From Candidatus Rokuibacteriota bacterium (GTDB lineage: Bacteria; Methylomirabilota; Methylomirabilia; Rokubacteriales; CSP1-6): a DNA stretch of 64,000 bases. The position numbers and the translations under genes were made by a program. How positions within the stretch are numbered: position 1 is the stretch's first letter; each line of letters starts with the position of its first letter. Of the stretch, positions 26,463-34,640 are shown one piece after another. The notes under the pieces are model-generated. The model made no database searches and had not been told where the DNA came from. It worked only from the letters and a program-made list of their open reading frames with translations. The stretch covers positions 1 to 64,000 of the forward strand of contig QHRU01000047.1 of NCBI GenBank assembly GCA_003220225.1, written 5' to 3'.

Positions 26463-26921
26463 TCATTTGGCGCCGGCCGTTCGGATTCGCTCCAGGCTTT
26501 CGCTCGCCATTTCCTTCCAGTCGCGATCCTTCATTGTCGAAACTTGGTGCTCCAGAAACGCCATGAGCGTTCGATCCGACGAAACTGGATAGTATGCAGA
26601 CAACTGCATCGCGACAAAAACAACGATGAGGAATTCCTTGTCGACATCATTGTCGGTGCGTGCGAGACGTTCGATCAAAAAGGGCAGGATACTCGCACCG
26701 TTTTTGGCAAGCGAATGCGCCAAGCCGATGTTTGGTGGATGCCCTCGATGCATCGCCTCCAGGTAAAGCTCGATCTGCTCTTTGTGCGGGAACTGTCGCA
26801 GCGTGAGTTGCTGGAGCGTGGATGAGCTGCGCAGGAAATCCTGGGCCGCGCTGTCGTGCGTCCATCCCCGGCAGCCACAGATCAGCGTCATCGACACTAC
26901 GCAAAGTATGCCTAGTCGCAA
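26463..26921 (-). CDS. Putative lipoprotein of unknown function
   Basis: A 152-residue protein if translation starts at TTG 26921, which gives MRLGILCVVSMTLICGCRGW, a short lipoprotein signal with a Cys after LICG. The mature part is helical, with LYLEAMHRGHPPNIGLAHSL and ILPFLIERLARTDNDVDKEF, recalling HEAT-like repeats. The ribosome binding site is weak. Base composition is lower in GC than its neighbours. It lies inside an inserted-looking patch bounded by two copies of a luciferase gene tail. Confidence 0.6.
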   Translation of the reverse strand: MRLGILCVVSMTLICGCRGWTHDSAAQDFLRSSSTLQQLTLRQFPHKEQIELYLEAMHRGHPPNIGLAHSLAKNGASILPFLIERLARTDNDVDKEFLIVVFVAMQLSAYYPVSSDRTLMAFLEHQVSTMKDRDWKEMASESLERIRTAGAK

Positions 26922-26949
26922 GCGGTGCTCGCTCTCAGGGTGCGTGGCC

Positions 26950-27093
26950 GCGGTGGGGGCGCGCGGCGCGGCTGTGTGAGACCCGTGTTTCGGGTATTGC
27001 GTCGGACACGGCTGAACATCGGTGCACGTTGACAGGCGCGACGCGTTGTCGATTTGCGTGGTCGAACACAGCCGCGCCGCGCGCCCCCGCCGC
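26950..27093. repeat. Long inverted repeat (28-bp arms, one mismatch) downstream of the F420 oxidoreductase
   Basis: The arm at 26950-26977 (GCGGTGGGGGCGCGCGGCGC, then GGCTGTGT) pairs with 27066-27093 (ACACAGCCGCGCCGCGCGCC, then CCCGCCGC) with a single mismatch. The 88-nt loop has mixed base composition. The whole 144-bp structure lies between the stop of the oxidoreductase gene (27109) and the lipoprotein gene. It could be a small non-autonomous element or a very stable terminator. Confidence 0.8.
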
Positions 27094-27108
27094 GCCGCCA
27101 CATCGCCG

Positions 27109-28047
27109 CTAGATGCGCGCCTTCCGCGTCAGCTCGGCGAAGCGCTCCATGCGCTCGAGACTCTCCTTCGGCTCCTCGCTCCGAAAGTCGAAGATCAGCT
27201 CGCTGACGCCGAGCCCGGCGTAGGTCGCGATGTCCTCCAGCACTCGATCGGTCGTGCCCGAGAACGGGCGCCGCACGCCGCCGGCGGGCACGCCCGCGTC
27301 GTAGAGGGGCGCCTTGTAGGAGATCGTCAGCGCGCGCGGGTCGCGGCCCTCGGCCTCGGTCAGCCGGCGCAGCTCGTCGAGCAGCGTCTTGAACTCCGGC
27401 GGCGCGAGCGTGGCCGCGGGGTTGGCGCCGACCGGATGCCAGCCGTCGCCGTGCCGGGCGGCGCGGCGCAGCGCGGCGCGGCTGTGGCCACCGACCCAGA
27501 TCGGCGGATGTGGCTTCTGCACCGGCTGCGGCAGGCACTTGATGCTCTCGAAGCGATAGAACTCGCCGCTGAACGACGCCGGGCTCTGCGTCCACAGCGT
27601 CTTGAAGATGCGCAGGTACTCGTCGCTGACGGCGCCGCGGCGGTCGAAGTGCGCGGCGCCGAGCGCGGCGAACTCCTCGCGCAGCCAGCCGACTCCAACC
27701 CCGACCGTGACACGGCCCTTCGACAGCACGTCGATCGTCGCCAGCATCTTGGCGGTGAGCACGGGGTTGCGGTGCGGCAGGATCATCACGCTCGTGATCA
27801 GGCGTAGCCGCGTGCTCTTGGCCGCGACGAACGACATGAGCGTGAGCTGCTCCAGCGCGTCACCGCCGCCGGGGAATTCGCCGCTCACCGTGTACGGGTA
27901 CTTCGACGCGATCGCCACCGGGAAGACGACGTGGTCGGCGATGACGGTGGAATGGAAGCCGAGCGCCTCGCCGCGCTCGACCAGCGCCTCGAGCGCGTCC
28001 GGCTCGGCGCTGCGGCCGCGCGTGGGCAGGTAGAACCCGTAGCGCAT
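27109..28047 (-). CDS. F420-dependent luciferase-like oxidoreductase
   Basis: A 312-residue protein starting at ATG 28047 (a GTG at 28056 is the alternative). Family marks are MRYGFYLPTRG, IADHVVFPV, TSVMILPHRNPVLTAKMLAT, GRVTVGVGVGWLREEF and PQPVQKPHPPIWVGGHSRAA, the pattern of F420-dependent luciferase-like enzymes of the TIGR03619 type. It is the last gene of the five-gene electron-transfer operon, 16 bp after the multihaem cytochrome gene, so it may be co-expressed with it; a functional link is only inferred. Confidence 0.9.
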   Translation of the reverse strand: MRYGFYLPTRGRSAEPDALEALVERGEALGFHSTVIADHVVFPVAIASKYPYTVSGEFPGGGDALEQLTLMSFVAAKSTRLRLITSVMILPHRNPVLTAKMLATIDVLSKGRVTVGVGVGWLREEFAALGAAHFDRRGAVSDEYLRIFKTLWTQSPASFSGEFYRFESIKCLPQPVQKPHPPIWVGGHSRAALRRAARHGDGWHPVGANPAATLAPPEFKTLLDELRRLTEAEGRDPRALTISYKAPLYDAGVPAGGVRRPFSGTTDRVLEDIATYAGLGVSELIFDFRSEEPKESLERMERFAELTRKARI

Positions 28048-28063
28048 GGCCGGCACTCGCCGC

Positions 28064-29656
28064 CTACCTGGGAGGGCTTCCGGCCGACCGCGAGCCCTTG
28101 GTGAGCTGCGGCACGGCGAACGGGCCGCTTGGATCGCGCTCCTTCGCCTTGTCGTGGTAGATGTGGCACTCCACGCAGCCGGCCCTCGCCCCTCCGCCCT
28201 GCCGATGACACTCCCGGCACACGGTGATCGAGGGAAGCAGCACGTCCGTGGTGTCCGTGCTCGCGGTCGCCTTGTGGCACTCGGTGCAGGCGAGCGGACG
28301 GTGCGCCCCGTGATCGAACACGCTGTGCGGCAGCCACCTCGCGGGGATCGCGGTCGGCGCCACGCGAGGCAGCCGATCGGGCGCGGAGCTGAGGGTGTGA
28401 CAGAACTCGCACTTCTGCTTGAACATCACGCGCTCGGCGCCCTGGAGCTGCGCCGACGCCCACTCCAGCGCCGATGGGCTCGGGGCCCGCGGCGACGGCG
28501 TCTCCTTCTCGGCGTCGGCGGGCCGGCCCAGGCGACCTCCGCGCGGCCGGTCCGTGGTCTCTGGCTCGGCCTCGACGGACCGGCCCAGGCGGCCTCCACG
28601 CGGTCGATCCGCCGGCGCCTCCGGCGCGCTCTCGCTCGGTGGGCGACCGCCGCGCGCGGCGGACGCGGATGCCGCCCTGACGAGCTCGAGGTCCTGGCAC
28701 TGCTTCTTCAGCTTGTCCGCGCCCGCGCCGGCCGGCCCGGGTTGCGCGAGCGCCTGGCACTGCTCGAACACCTCGATGAAGAGCGTGCGGAGAAACGCGT
28801 GGACGATCTCCGGGGTGTCGTGCGGGGCGACCACGTCGGGCAGCCGCGCGTCGACGTCCAATGGATGGCAGCCCGGCCCACAGTGCCTGATGTACGAGAT
28901 CGGCTGCATCGAGGCGCGCGACGCCTCGGGCTGATGACAGAAGGCGCAGGCGAGCTGGAGCCCTCCCGCCTTTTCGAGGATGCGAAACGGGCCCTTCAGC
29001 GTCCGCAGCTCGTCGAGCCCCTTGAGTCCGACCTTGAGGTGCTTTTGATGGTTCAGCTTGACCTGGGCGAGGTCCTTGAGCTCCGCGCTGCGGTTCAGAG
29101 GCACGCGGCGCACGACGTTCTGCTCCTTGACGGCGACCGCGAATTCCGGATGGCTGGACCCGAAATCACGGATCCGCGGGGCGACCGTCGGCGGCGTCCG
29201 GCTCATCCGCGTCAGATCGGCGTGACATTGGCTGCACTGTGCGTCGGGCAGCGCGGCGAGCACGACGTCCCCCTTGTGCTCGACGTGACAGCGCGCGCAC
29301 CGGGGATCGAACGCCTGCGACTCGTGATGGACCGGCGCATCGTGGCAGGCCAGACAGGCGCGATCGCTGACCCGCACGAAGAAGGCCGAGGTCGGAGTCC
29401 CGCCCGGCGCCGCGGCGCGGCCCGGCCCATGACAGTCCGCGCACTGCGTCCCGAACATGGCGTGCCCGGTGGACAGCGGGCCGCTCGTGTAGATGCGCTG
29501 ATCTCCCCGCGCGGCGTACGCCACGAGCCACGCCGCCGCCACCACCGGGACGGTGATCGAGAGAATGAGCCTCCAGCGGCGGAAGGGATGCAGGCGCTTG
29601 AAGTACTCCGGCTCGATGCGCTTGGCGCGCGTCTTGGTGCTGTAGCGTGGCTCCAT
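28064..29656 (-). CDS. Membrane-anchored decahaem-type cytochrome c
   Basis: A 530-residue protein with an N-terminal membrane anchor (LILSITVPVVAAAWLVAYAA) and a periplasmic body. Nine CxxCH motifs are visible (CADCH, CLACH, CARCH, CSQCH, CAFCH, CEFCH, CTECH, CRECH, CVECH) plus one CGPGCH with three intervening residues, so up to ten haems. A disordered linker between haems six and seven repeats DRPRGGRLGR twice. It starts 12 bp after the diheme cytochrome b gene and most likely takes electrons from it on the periplasmic side. Confidence 0.93.
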   Translation of the reverse strand: MEPRYSTKTRAKRIEPEYFKRLHPFRRWRLILSITVPVVAAAWLVAYAARGDQRIYTSGPLSTGHAMFGTQCADCHGPGRAAAPGGTPTSAFFVRVSDRACLACHDAPVHHESQAFDPRCARCHVEHKGDVVLAALPDAQCSQCHADLTRMSRTPPTVAPRIRDFGSSHPEFAVAVKEQNVVRRVPLNRSAELKDLAQVKLNHQKHLKVGLKGLDELRTLKGPFRILEKAGGLQLACAFCHQPEASRASMQPISYIRHCGPGCHPLDVDARLPDVVAPHDTPEIVHAFLRTLFIEVFEQCQALAQPGPAGAGADKLKKQCQDLELVRAASASAARGGRPPSESAPEAPADRPRGGRLGRSVEAEPETTDRPRGGRLGRPADAEKETPSPRAPSPSALEWASAQLQGAERVMFKQKCEFCHTLSSAPDRLPRVAPTAIPARWLPHSVFDHGAHRPLACTECHKATASTDTTDVLLPSITVCRECHRQGGGARAGCVECHIYHDKAKERDPSGPFAVPQLTKGSRSAGSPPR

Positions 29657-29668
29657 CACGCGGCCGCC

Positions 29669-30601
29669 TCAGTACCGGAGGGTCACGATGGCGTGAACGA
29701 CCGAGAGCAGCAGCAGGGCCATCGACAGCGGGACGTGGACCAGCAGCCAGCCGTGCAGCCAGTGATGCAGCCGCACCTGGACGGCGAGCTGCCGCCGCTC
29801 CTCGCAGATGGCCTGCAGGTCGTCGACGACCTCGCCGAGCGCCGCCGGCAGCTCCATTCTCAGGTACAGGAAGACGGCTTCGCCGAGCCGCGGCGGAAAC
29901 AGGCGACCGGTCCGAGGCAGCCTCAGGGCCAGAAACGGTCGGATGTCGGTCATGTAAGCGTCCCTGAGCACGGCGCTCTCCGGCAGCGCCGTCGTCCACG
30001 TCGGTGCGGCGCGCAGCAGGGGTCGGGCCAGCACCTGCCCGCGTGAGAGCCCGCCGCCCCCGCGCCGTTCGGACGCGCGGACGGGGTCCGCCACGGGCAA
30101 CGGCCCGGCCACCGCGGTCACCAGCGCGTCGGCCTCCGAGCGGAGCTGGGCCACGATCGAGTCGATTTGCTCGTACACCGTCTCGAGCGGCAACTGCATC
30201 AGCATCATTCGCGGCACGATGTGCTGCAGGACGACACCGTAGATCCCGCTGAGGACGACCAGGGTGAAGAGCCCCATGAGCGTGAACGTCAGCGGGCCGC
30301 CCCACCGGAAACCGCTGTGGAACAGGATCAGCACGTAGCTGAGCAGGCCCAGCCAGAGATGCCCTTTCATCCATGTCGTGGCGCGTCCGATGCGCCAGGT
30401 CGGAACCTTGCGCCGGGCCCCGAGCAGGCCCGCATACAGCATGAGCGCGAGGCCCGCCGCGCCCAAGATCAGGCCGGGCCAGCTGCCGCCGCTGGGCCCG
30501 TGCAGCGCGCGGTGGACGTAGACGAGATACGCGGCCAGGGCCAGGAGGGCGGTGATGACCGTTCCGACGATCCAGCGGCGGTGATCGGCGCCGATGAGCA
30601 T
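29669..30601 (-). CDS. Diheme cytochrome b-like membrane protein
   Basis: A 310-residue inner-membrane protein. The ATG at 30601 follows the upstream stop by 8 bp; the longer open frame beyond it is antisense noise. About five helices are predicted. Haem-ligand pairs with cytochrome b spacing are H81/H95 in the segment GHLWLGLLSYVLILFHSG, and H289/H303 in VHVPLSMALLLLSVVH. A soluble insert of about 150 residues separates the two parts. It is suited to carry electrons across the membrane between the iron-sulfur protein and the decahaem cytochrome. Confidence 0.85.
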   Translation of the reverse strand: MLIGADHRRWIVGTVITALLALAAYLVYVHRALHGPSGGSWPGLILGAAGLALMLYAGLLGARRKVPTWRIGRATTWMKGHLWLGLLSYVLILFHSGFRWGGPLTFTLMGLFTLVVLSGIYGVVLQHIVPRMMLMQLPLETVYEQIDSIVAQLRSEADALVTAVAGPLPVADPVRASERRGGGGLSRGQVLARPLLRAAPTWTTALPESAVLRDAYMTDIRPFLALRLPRTGRLFPPRLGEAVFLYLRMELPAALGEVVDDLQAICEERRQLAVQVRLHHWLHGWLLVHVPLSMALLLLSVVHAIVTLRY

Positions 30602-30609
30602 GAACGGGG

Positions 30610-32766
30610 TCAGGAGCCGGGCGGCTTCGAGGGGCCGAACTTCTCGGCGAAGAACGTCAACGGCTCGACGCGGATGGCGGCGTCGTGCGGGCACGCGTAC
30701 ACGCACGCCGGTTCCTCGAGCTCCCGACTCAGATCGCAGGTCGTCGCCTTCTCGCGGACGACGGCCTTCTTGCGGCCCGGCTGCAGCTCGTCGTCGGCGG
30801 CGACCGTGAAGGCGTGCATGTTGATGTTGCCGTAGGGACAGCTCTCGGCACACAGGCCGCAGCCGATGCACCAATCCTCGATGAGGATCTCGAGCGAGTC
30901 GCGACGGCGGATCGAGCCCACCGGGCAGCCGATCATGCAGAGCGGATCGCGGCACGAGCGGCACGACGTCGCCACCAGGTACTTGTCGAAGCGCAGGCCG
31001 TCGCGGACCAGGCGGGTGACGCCCTCGTGCGCGTCCGCGCAGGCGCGGACGCAGAGATCGCAGCGGGTGCAGCGCTCGAGATCGATGAGGAGCAGGTTCT
31101 GCGCCTCCATCAGCCCCTGCGTGAGAAAGTCCGCGATCGGCACCGTGCTGACCTGCTGGTGACGCTCCTTGTCCTGGGCCAGGAGGCCGGCGGCGACCTC
31201 CTGCAGCTTGGCCCCGATCTCGGGAAAGCGCTCCAGCATCGCGTGGAAGTCCTCGCCGCGGATCTGGATGACCTCCACGTGATCGAGCGCGCTGCAGGTC
31301 GCCGTGCGAACGCCGGCGCCCAGCAGCCCGATCTCCCCGAAGTAACTCCCCCGGGCGAGGTAGCGCAGCACCATCTCGCCGCCGGGGAACGCCTGCGTGA
31401 CCTTGACGAAGCCGATGCGGACCAGGAAGAAGCTGTCGGCCGGCTCGCTCTGCCGGCAAATCACCTGCCCCGGCTCGTAGCGGACCAGCTCCACGCGGTT
31501 GCGGAGGTGGTCGAGGAAGTCGTCGGTGAGACCCGCGAACATGGGCACGCTGCGGAGATGCGTGACGAGGGCGCGTTCCCGGTATCGCCGGTCGAGGTCG
31601 GCCTTGAAGCGCTTGTTCTTCTGCAGCATGTGGAGGACGTTTCGGAGCATCTCGAGGACGACCGTCTCTTCCACCGCGCGCACCGTCGCCGAGCGCGGGT
31701 AGAAGCTCATGCACGTCATCTCGCCGAAGATCTCGCCGGCGCCGAAGCGCGCCACCGGATTGCCGTAGTCGAGGTCGATGGGGCCGTCGATCGGGATGAA
31801 CCGCGGCTCCTCCTCGCGCTGGTCCTCTTTGTTGCTCACGAGCCGGCTGAGCCGGCGCAAGAAGTTCGCGACGCCCACGCGTCCCGTCCGGCGGCCACTC
31901 TTCACGTGGGCCATCGGCGTGGAGATCGACACCTCGACCTGGCCGCTCAGCACGTAGAAGGCGGTGGACCCGTGCTCGCCCTCCCGGCAGATGATCTCGC
32001 CCGGCCGGAAGCGCCGCCGGACGATCGAGCCTTTGTTGAGGGCGAGGAACGTTCCCGAGCTGCCCGCGAAGATCGGAAGCCTCAGCAGCTCCTCGGGGGA
32101 CAGCAGGTCTCCCTGCGGCAGCCGGACGTCGAGCACGCTCTTGTTGGTGAGCGCTCCCGTCGGACACGAGACCATGCACTCGCCGCAGCCCACGCACGTG
32201 GAGTGCCCCATGGGGACGTCGGCGTCGAACGCGATGGCCGCCCCCGACCCTTTGCCCATCCGGCCGATGACGAAGTTCTGCTTGACCTCGCTGCAGGCGC
32301 GGATGCACCGGTCGCACAGGATGCAGGCGGAATGGTCCACCTTGATGATCGGCGACGAGTCGTCGATGCCCCGGGCGCTGAGCCGCGGCGTGAATCGCGA
32401 CGTCTGCAGTCCGGCGCGACGCGCCTGAGCCTCCAGCTCACAGTCCCCCGTGGCCGTTTGCCGCAGGCAGGGACTGGGATGGTCGGCCAGCAGCAGCTCG
32501 TAGAGCATGCGTCGGGCCCGCTGCACGCGCTCGGTGTTCGTGCGCACGTCCATGCCCGGCTCGACGGTCCTCACGCAGGAGGCGGCGAGCACGCGACCGC
32601 CGGTCACCTCGACCGTGCACACGCGACAGACGCCGACGGGTCCCTGGTGCTGGGCGTGACAGAGGGTCGGGATGTCGACGCCGATGCTCCGAGCGGCGTC
32701 GAACACGGTCGTCCCTGCGGCGACCTCGACCGGCGTCCCATCGATGGAGAGATTGACCACGCTCAT
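30610..32766 (-). CDS. Iron-sulfur protein with two cyclic-nucleotide-binding domains
   Basis: A 718-residue cytoplasmic protein; ATG 32766 lies 2 bp after the NuoEF stop. Order: HoxU/NuoG-like 2Fe-2S domain (C36, C47, C50, C64); an incomplete His-Cys site (H96, C100, C109); two 4Fe-4S sites (C148-C158, C191-C201); two cNMP-binding domains at about 230-390 and 408-530, each keeping the phosphate-cassette Glu and Arg (FGEM...PRSAT, FGEI...VRTAT); then four DmsB/HybA-type 4Fe-4S sites (C566-C576, C602-C614, C633-C643, C677-C692). It probably wires NuoF to the cytochrome b and may be tuned by cAMP or cGMP. Confidence 0.92.
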   Translation of the reverse strand: MSVVNLSIDGTPVEVAAGTTVFDAARSIGVDIPTLCHAQHQGPVGVCRVCTVEVTGGRVLAASCVRTVEPGMDVRTNTERVQRARRMLYELLLADHPSPCLRQTATGDCELEAQARRAGLQTSRFTPRLSARGIDDSSPIIKVDHSACILCDRCIRACSEVKQNFVIGRMGKGSGAAIAFDADVPMGHSTCVGCGECMVSCPTGALTNKSVLDVRLPQGDLLSPEELLRLPIFAGSSGTFLALNKGSIVRRRFRPGEIICREGEHGSTAFYVLSGQVEVSISTPMAHVKSGRRTGRVGVANFLRRLSRLVSNKEDQREEEPRFIPIDGPIDLDYGNPVARFGAGEIFGEMTCMSFYPRSATVRAVEETVVLEMLRNVLHMLQKNKRFKADLDRRYRERALVTHLRSVPMFAGLTDDFLDHLRNRVELVRYEPGQVICRQSEPADSFFLVRIGFVKVTQAFPGGEMVLRYLARGSYFGEIGLLGAGVRTATCSALDHVEVIQIRGEDFHAMLERFPEIGAKLQEVAAGLLAQDKERHQQVSTVPIADFLTQGLMEAQNLLLIDLERCTRCDLCVRACADAHEGVTRLVRDGLRFDKYLVATSCRSCRDPLCMIGCPVGSIRRRDSLEILIEDWCIGCGLCAESCPYGNINMHAFTVAADDELQPGRKKAVVREKATTCDLSRELEEPACVYACPHDAAIRVEPLTFFAEKFGPSKPPGS

Positions 32767-32768
32767 GC

Positions 32769-34448
32769 TCACGCCATCGGGCACACGCCGGACGGACATC
32801 GCTGCCGGGCGACGTGTACCTCGATCTCCTCGGGGAAGTGCGTGATGACCGACTTGATGGGCGCCGGAGCCACCTGGCCCAGGCCACAGATGGACGTGAG
32901 GGCCATCGCCTCCGACAGCTGGTCGATCGTCTCGAGGTGCTCGGCGTGGCCGCGGCCGTGAGCGATCTCGCTCAGGATGTCGACGAGCTTCGCCGAGCCG
33001 ACACGGCAGGGCACGCACTTGCCGCACGACTCATTCTTGAAAAACCGCACGGCATTGAGCGCCATGTCGAGCATGCAGGTGCCGTCGGCGCAGACGACGA
33101 TGGCCCCGGACCCCAGCATCGACCCCGCCTGCTGGAGCGATTTGAAGTCCAGCGGCACGTCGACCATCGACGCGGGGAGATAGCCCGACGACGCACCCGA
33201 CGGGGCGAACGCCTTGAGGGCCCGTCCATCGAGCACGCCGCCGGCGCGCTCGACGATCACCTCACGCGCCCGGGTGCCCATCGCGATCTCGTACACGCCC
33301 GGGCGCTCGACGTGACCGCTCACGCCCACGAACTTCGGGCCCGCCGCGCCGCCCCGCCCCAGACGTTTGAACGCCTCGGCGCCGGTCGTCAGGATCAGCG
33401 GCACCAGGGCGAACGTCTCCACGTTGTTGATGACCGTGGGCTTTTGCCAGAGCCCGTGCGTGCCCGGGAACGGCGGCTTGTTGCGCGGCTCCGCGCGCTT
33501 GCCCTCGAGCGCCTCCAGCAGCGCCGATTCCTCACCGCAGATGTAGCCGCCGGGGCTGACGAAGAGGCTCACGTCGAAGGGCACGCGACCGCCGCGCGCG
33601 CCGGCACCGAGGAGGCCGCGCCGTCGGCAGTCGTCGATCTCGCGCTGCAGCACCGCCGCCTGGGCTTCGTACTCGTGGCGGATGTAGATGATCCCGGTGC
33701 GGGCGCCCGTCACCATGCCCGCCAGGATCATGCCCTCGAGCACGAGGTGGGGAGCGTGCTCCATGAGGAAGCGGTCCTTGATCGTACCCGGCTCGCTCTC
33801 GTCCGCGTTGCAGACGACGTACTTCTCCGGGCCCGGGGCGGCCCGGACGATCTCCCACTTGACCCCGGTCGGAAAGCCCGCGCCCCCGAGCCCGCGAAGC
33901 TCGCTGGCCTTGAGGGTGGTGAGCACGCCTTCGATGTCGCGACTGGCCAGGAGGCCGTGCAGCGCCGCGTAGTGGACGCCCGCCGCGTAGGGGTGGATCC
34001 CGAGCGGGGTGGAAGCGCGCGTGCTCTCCATATGCGGCAGCGCGGCGCCCGCCGCCGCCGCGCCGACCAGATCCGTCAGCCGGGCCGGCGTCAGCCCCGG
34101 GACGATGACGTCGTTGATGGAGCCGGCCGGCGCCCGATCGCACTGTCCGAGACACGACACCGGGCGCACGACGACGCCGGAGAGCTCGCGGCCGGCGAGG
34201 TGGGCTTCCAGCGAGCGGCTGAGCTCGTCGGCGCCGCGGAGATGGCACGACATGTCGGCGCAGACGCGCACGTCGACCGCGGGTGGCGCCGTGAGCCGGA
34301 AGTGCGGATAGAAGCTCGCCACTCCGTGGACGTCGTAGAGCGGAATTCGCGCGCGCTCGGAGAGGGCCCGGAGGGCGGCGGCGGGAAGGTACCCGTGCTC
34401 CCGCTGGATCGCGCGAAGCTCGTCGATCAGCATCGCTCTCTCGGACAT
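32769..34448 (-). CDS. NuoE-NuoF fusion, NADH-dehydrogenase-type flavoprotein
   Basis: A 559-residue protein; ATG 34448 with GAGGG upstream is preferred to the frame to 34508. Residues 1-135 are a NuoE-like thioredoxin-fold 2Fe-2S domain (C63, C68, C99, C103). The rest is NuoF-like: FMN/NADH loops LRGLGGAGFPTG and NADESEPGTIKDRF, GGYICGEESALLEALEG, and a 4Fe-4S site (C475, C478, C481 in ESCGKCVPCR, plus C521 in SICGLG). It oxidises or reduces NAD(P)H with electrons passing to the next gene product. No membrane Nuo subunit or hydrogenase accompanies it. Confidence 0.94.
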   Translation of the reverse strand: MSERAMLIDELRAIQREHGYLPAAALRALSERARIPLYDVHGVASFYPHFRLTAPPAVDVRVCADMSCHLRGADELSRSLEAHLAGRELSGVVVRPVSCLGQCDRAPAGSINDVIVPGLTPARLTDLVGAAAAGAALPHMESTRASTPLGIHPYAAGVHYAALHGLLASRDIEGVLTTLKASELRGLGGAGFPTGVKWEIVRAAPGPEKYVVCNADESEPGTIKDRFLMEHAPHLVLEGMILAGMVTGARTGIIYIRHEYEAQAAVLQREIDDCRRRGLLGAGARGGRVPFDVSLFVSPGGYICGEESALLEALEGKRAEPRNKPPFPGTHGLWQKPTVINNVETFALVPLILTTGAEAFKRLGRGGAAGPKFVGVSGHVERPGVYEIAMGTRAREVIVERAGGVLDGRALKAFAPSGASSGYLPASMVDVPLDFKSLQQAGSMLGSGAIVVCADGTCMLDMALNAVRFFKNESCGKCVPCRVGSAKLVDILSEIAHGRGHAEHLETIDQLSEAMALTSICGLGQVAPAPIKSVITHFPEEIEVHVARQRCPSGVCPMA

Positions 34449-34640
34449 GGCCCTCACCGGCAGATTTCGAATTCGGTGCGCGAAACCTACGCTTGGTGAC
34501 CGGGCCATGTCAACGACTGCCCACAGGCGGGGCGGCCGGACGGCCGATAACCTTTACCGGTCCGCGAACTCGGGATAGGATTGCGGCCTCACGGCACCGG
34601 GTTGGGCACCGCACCGCCGCACAGGACAGGGGACCGAGGA
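34449..34640. promoter_or_regulatory. Divergent promoter region between the two electron-transfer operons
   Basis: The 192 bp between the NuoEF and outer-membrane-barrel starts must hold the promoters of both operons. On the plus strand TTTACC at 34553-34558 and TAGGAT at 34576-34581 are separated by 17 bp, a fair sigma-70-type match (four of six bases each). No clear minus-strand pair was found. Shared control of the two operons is likely from this geometry. Confidence 0.45.
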
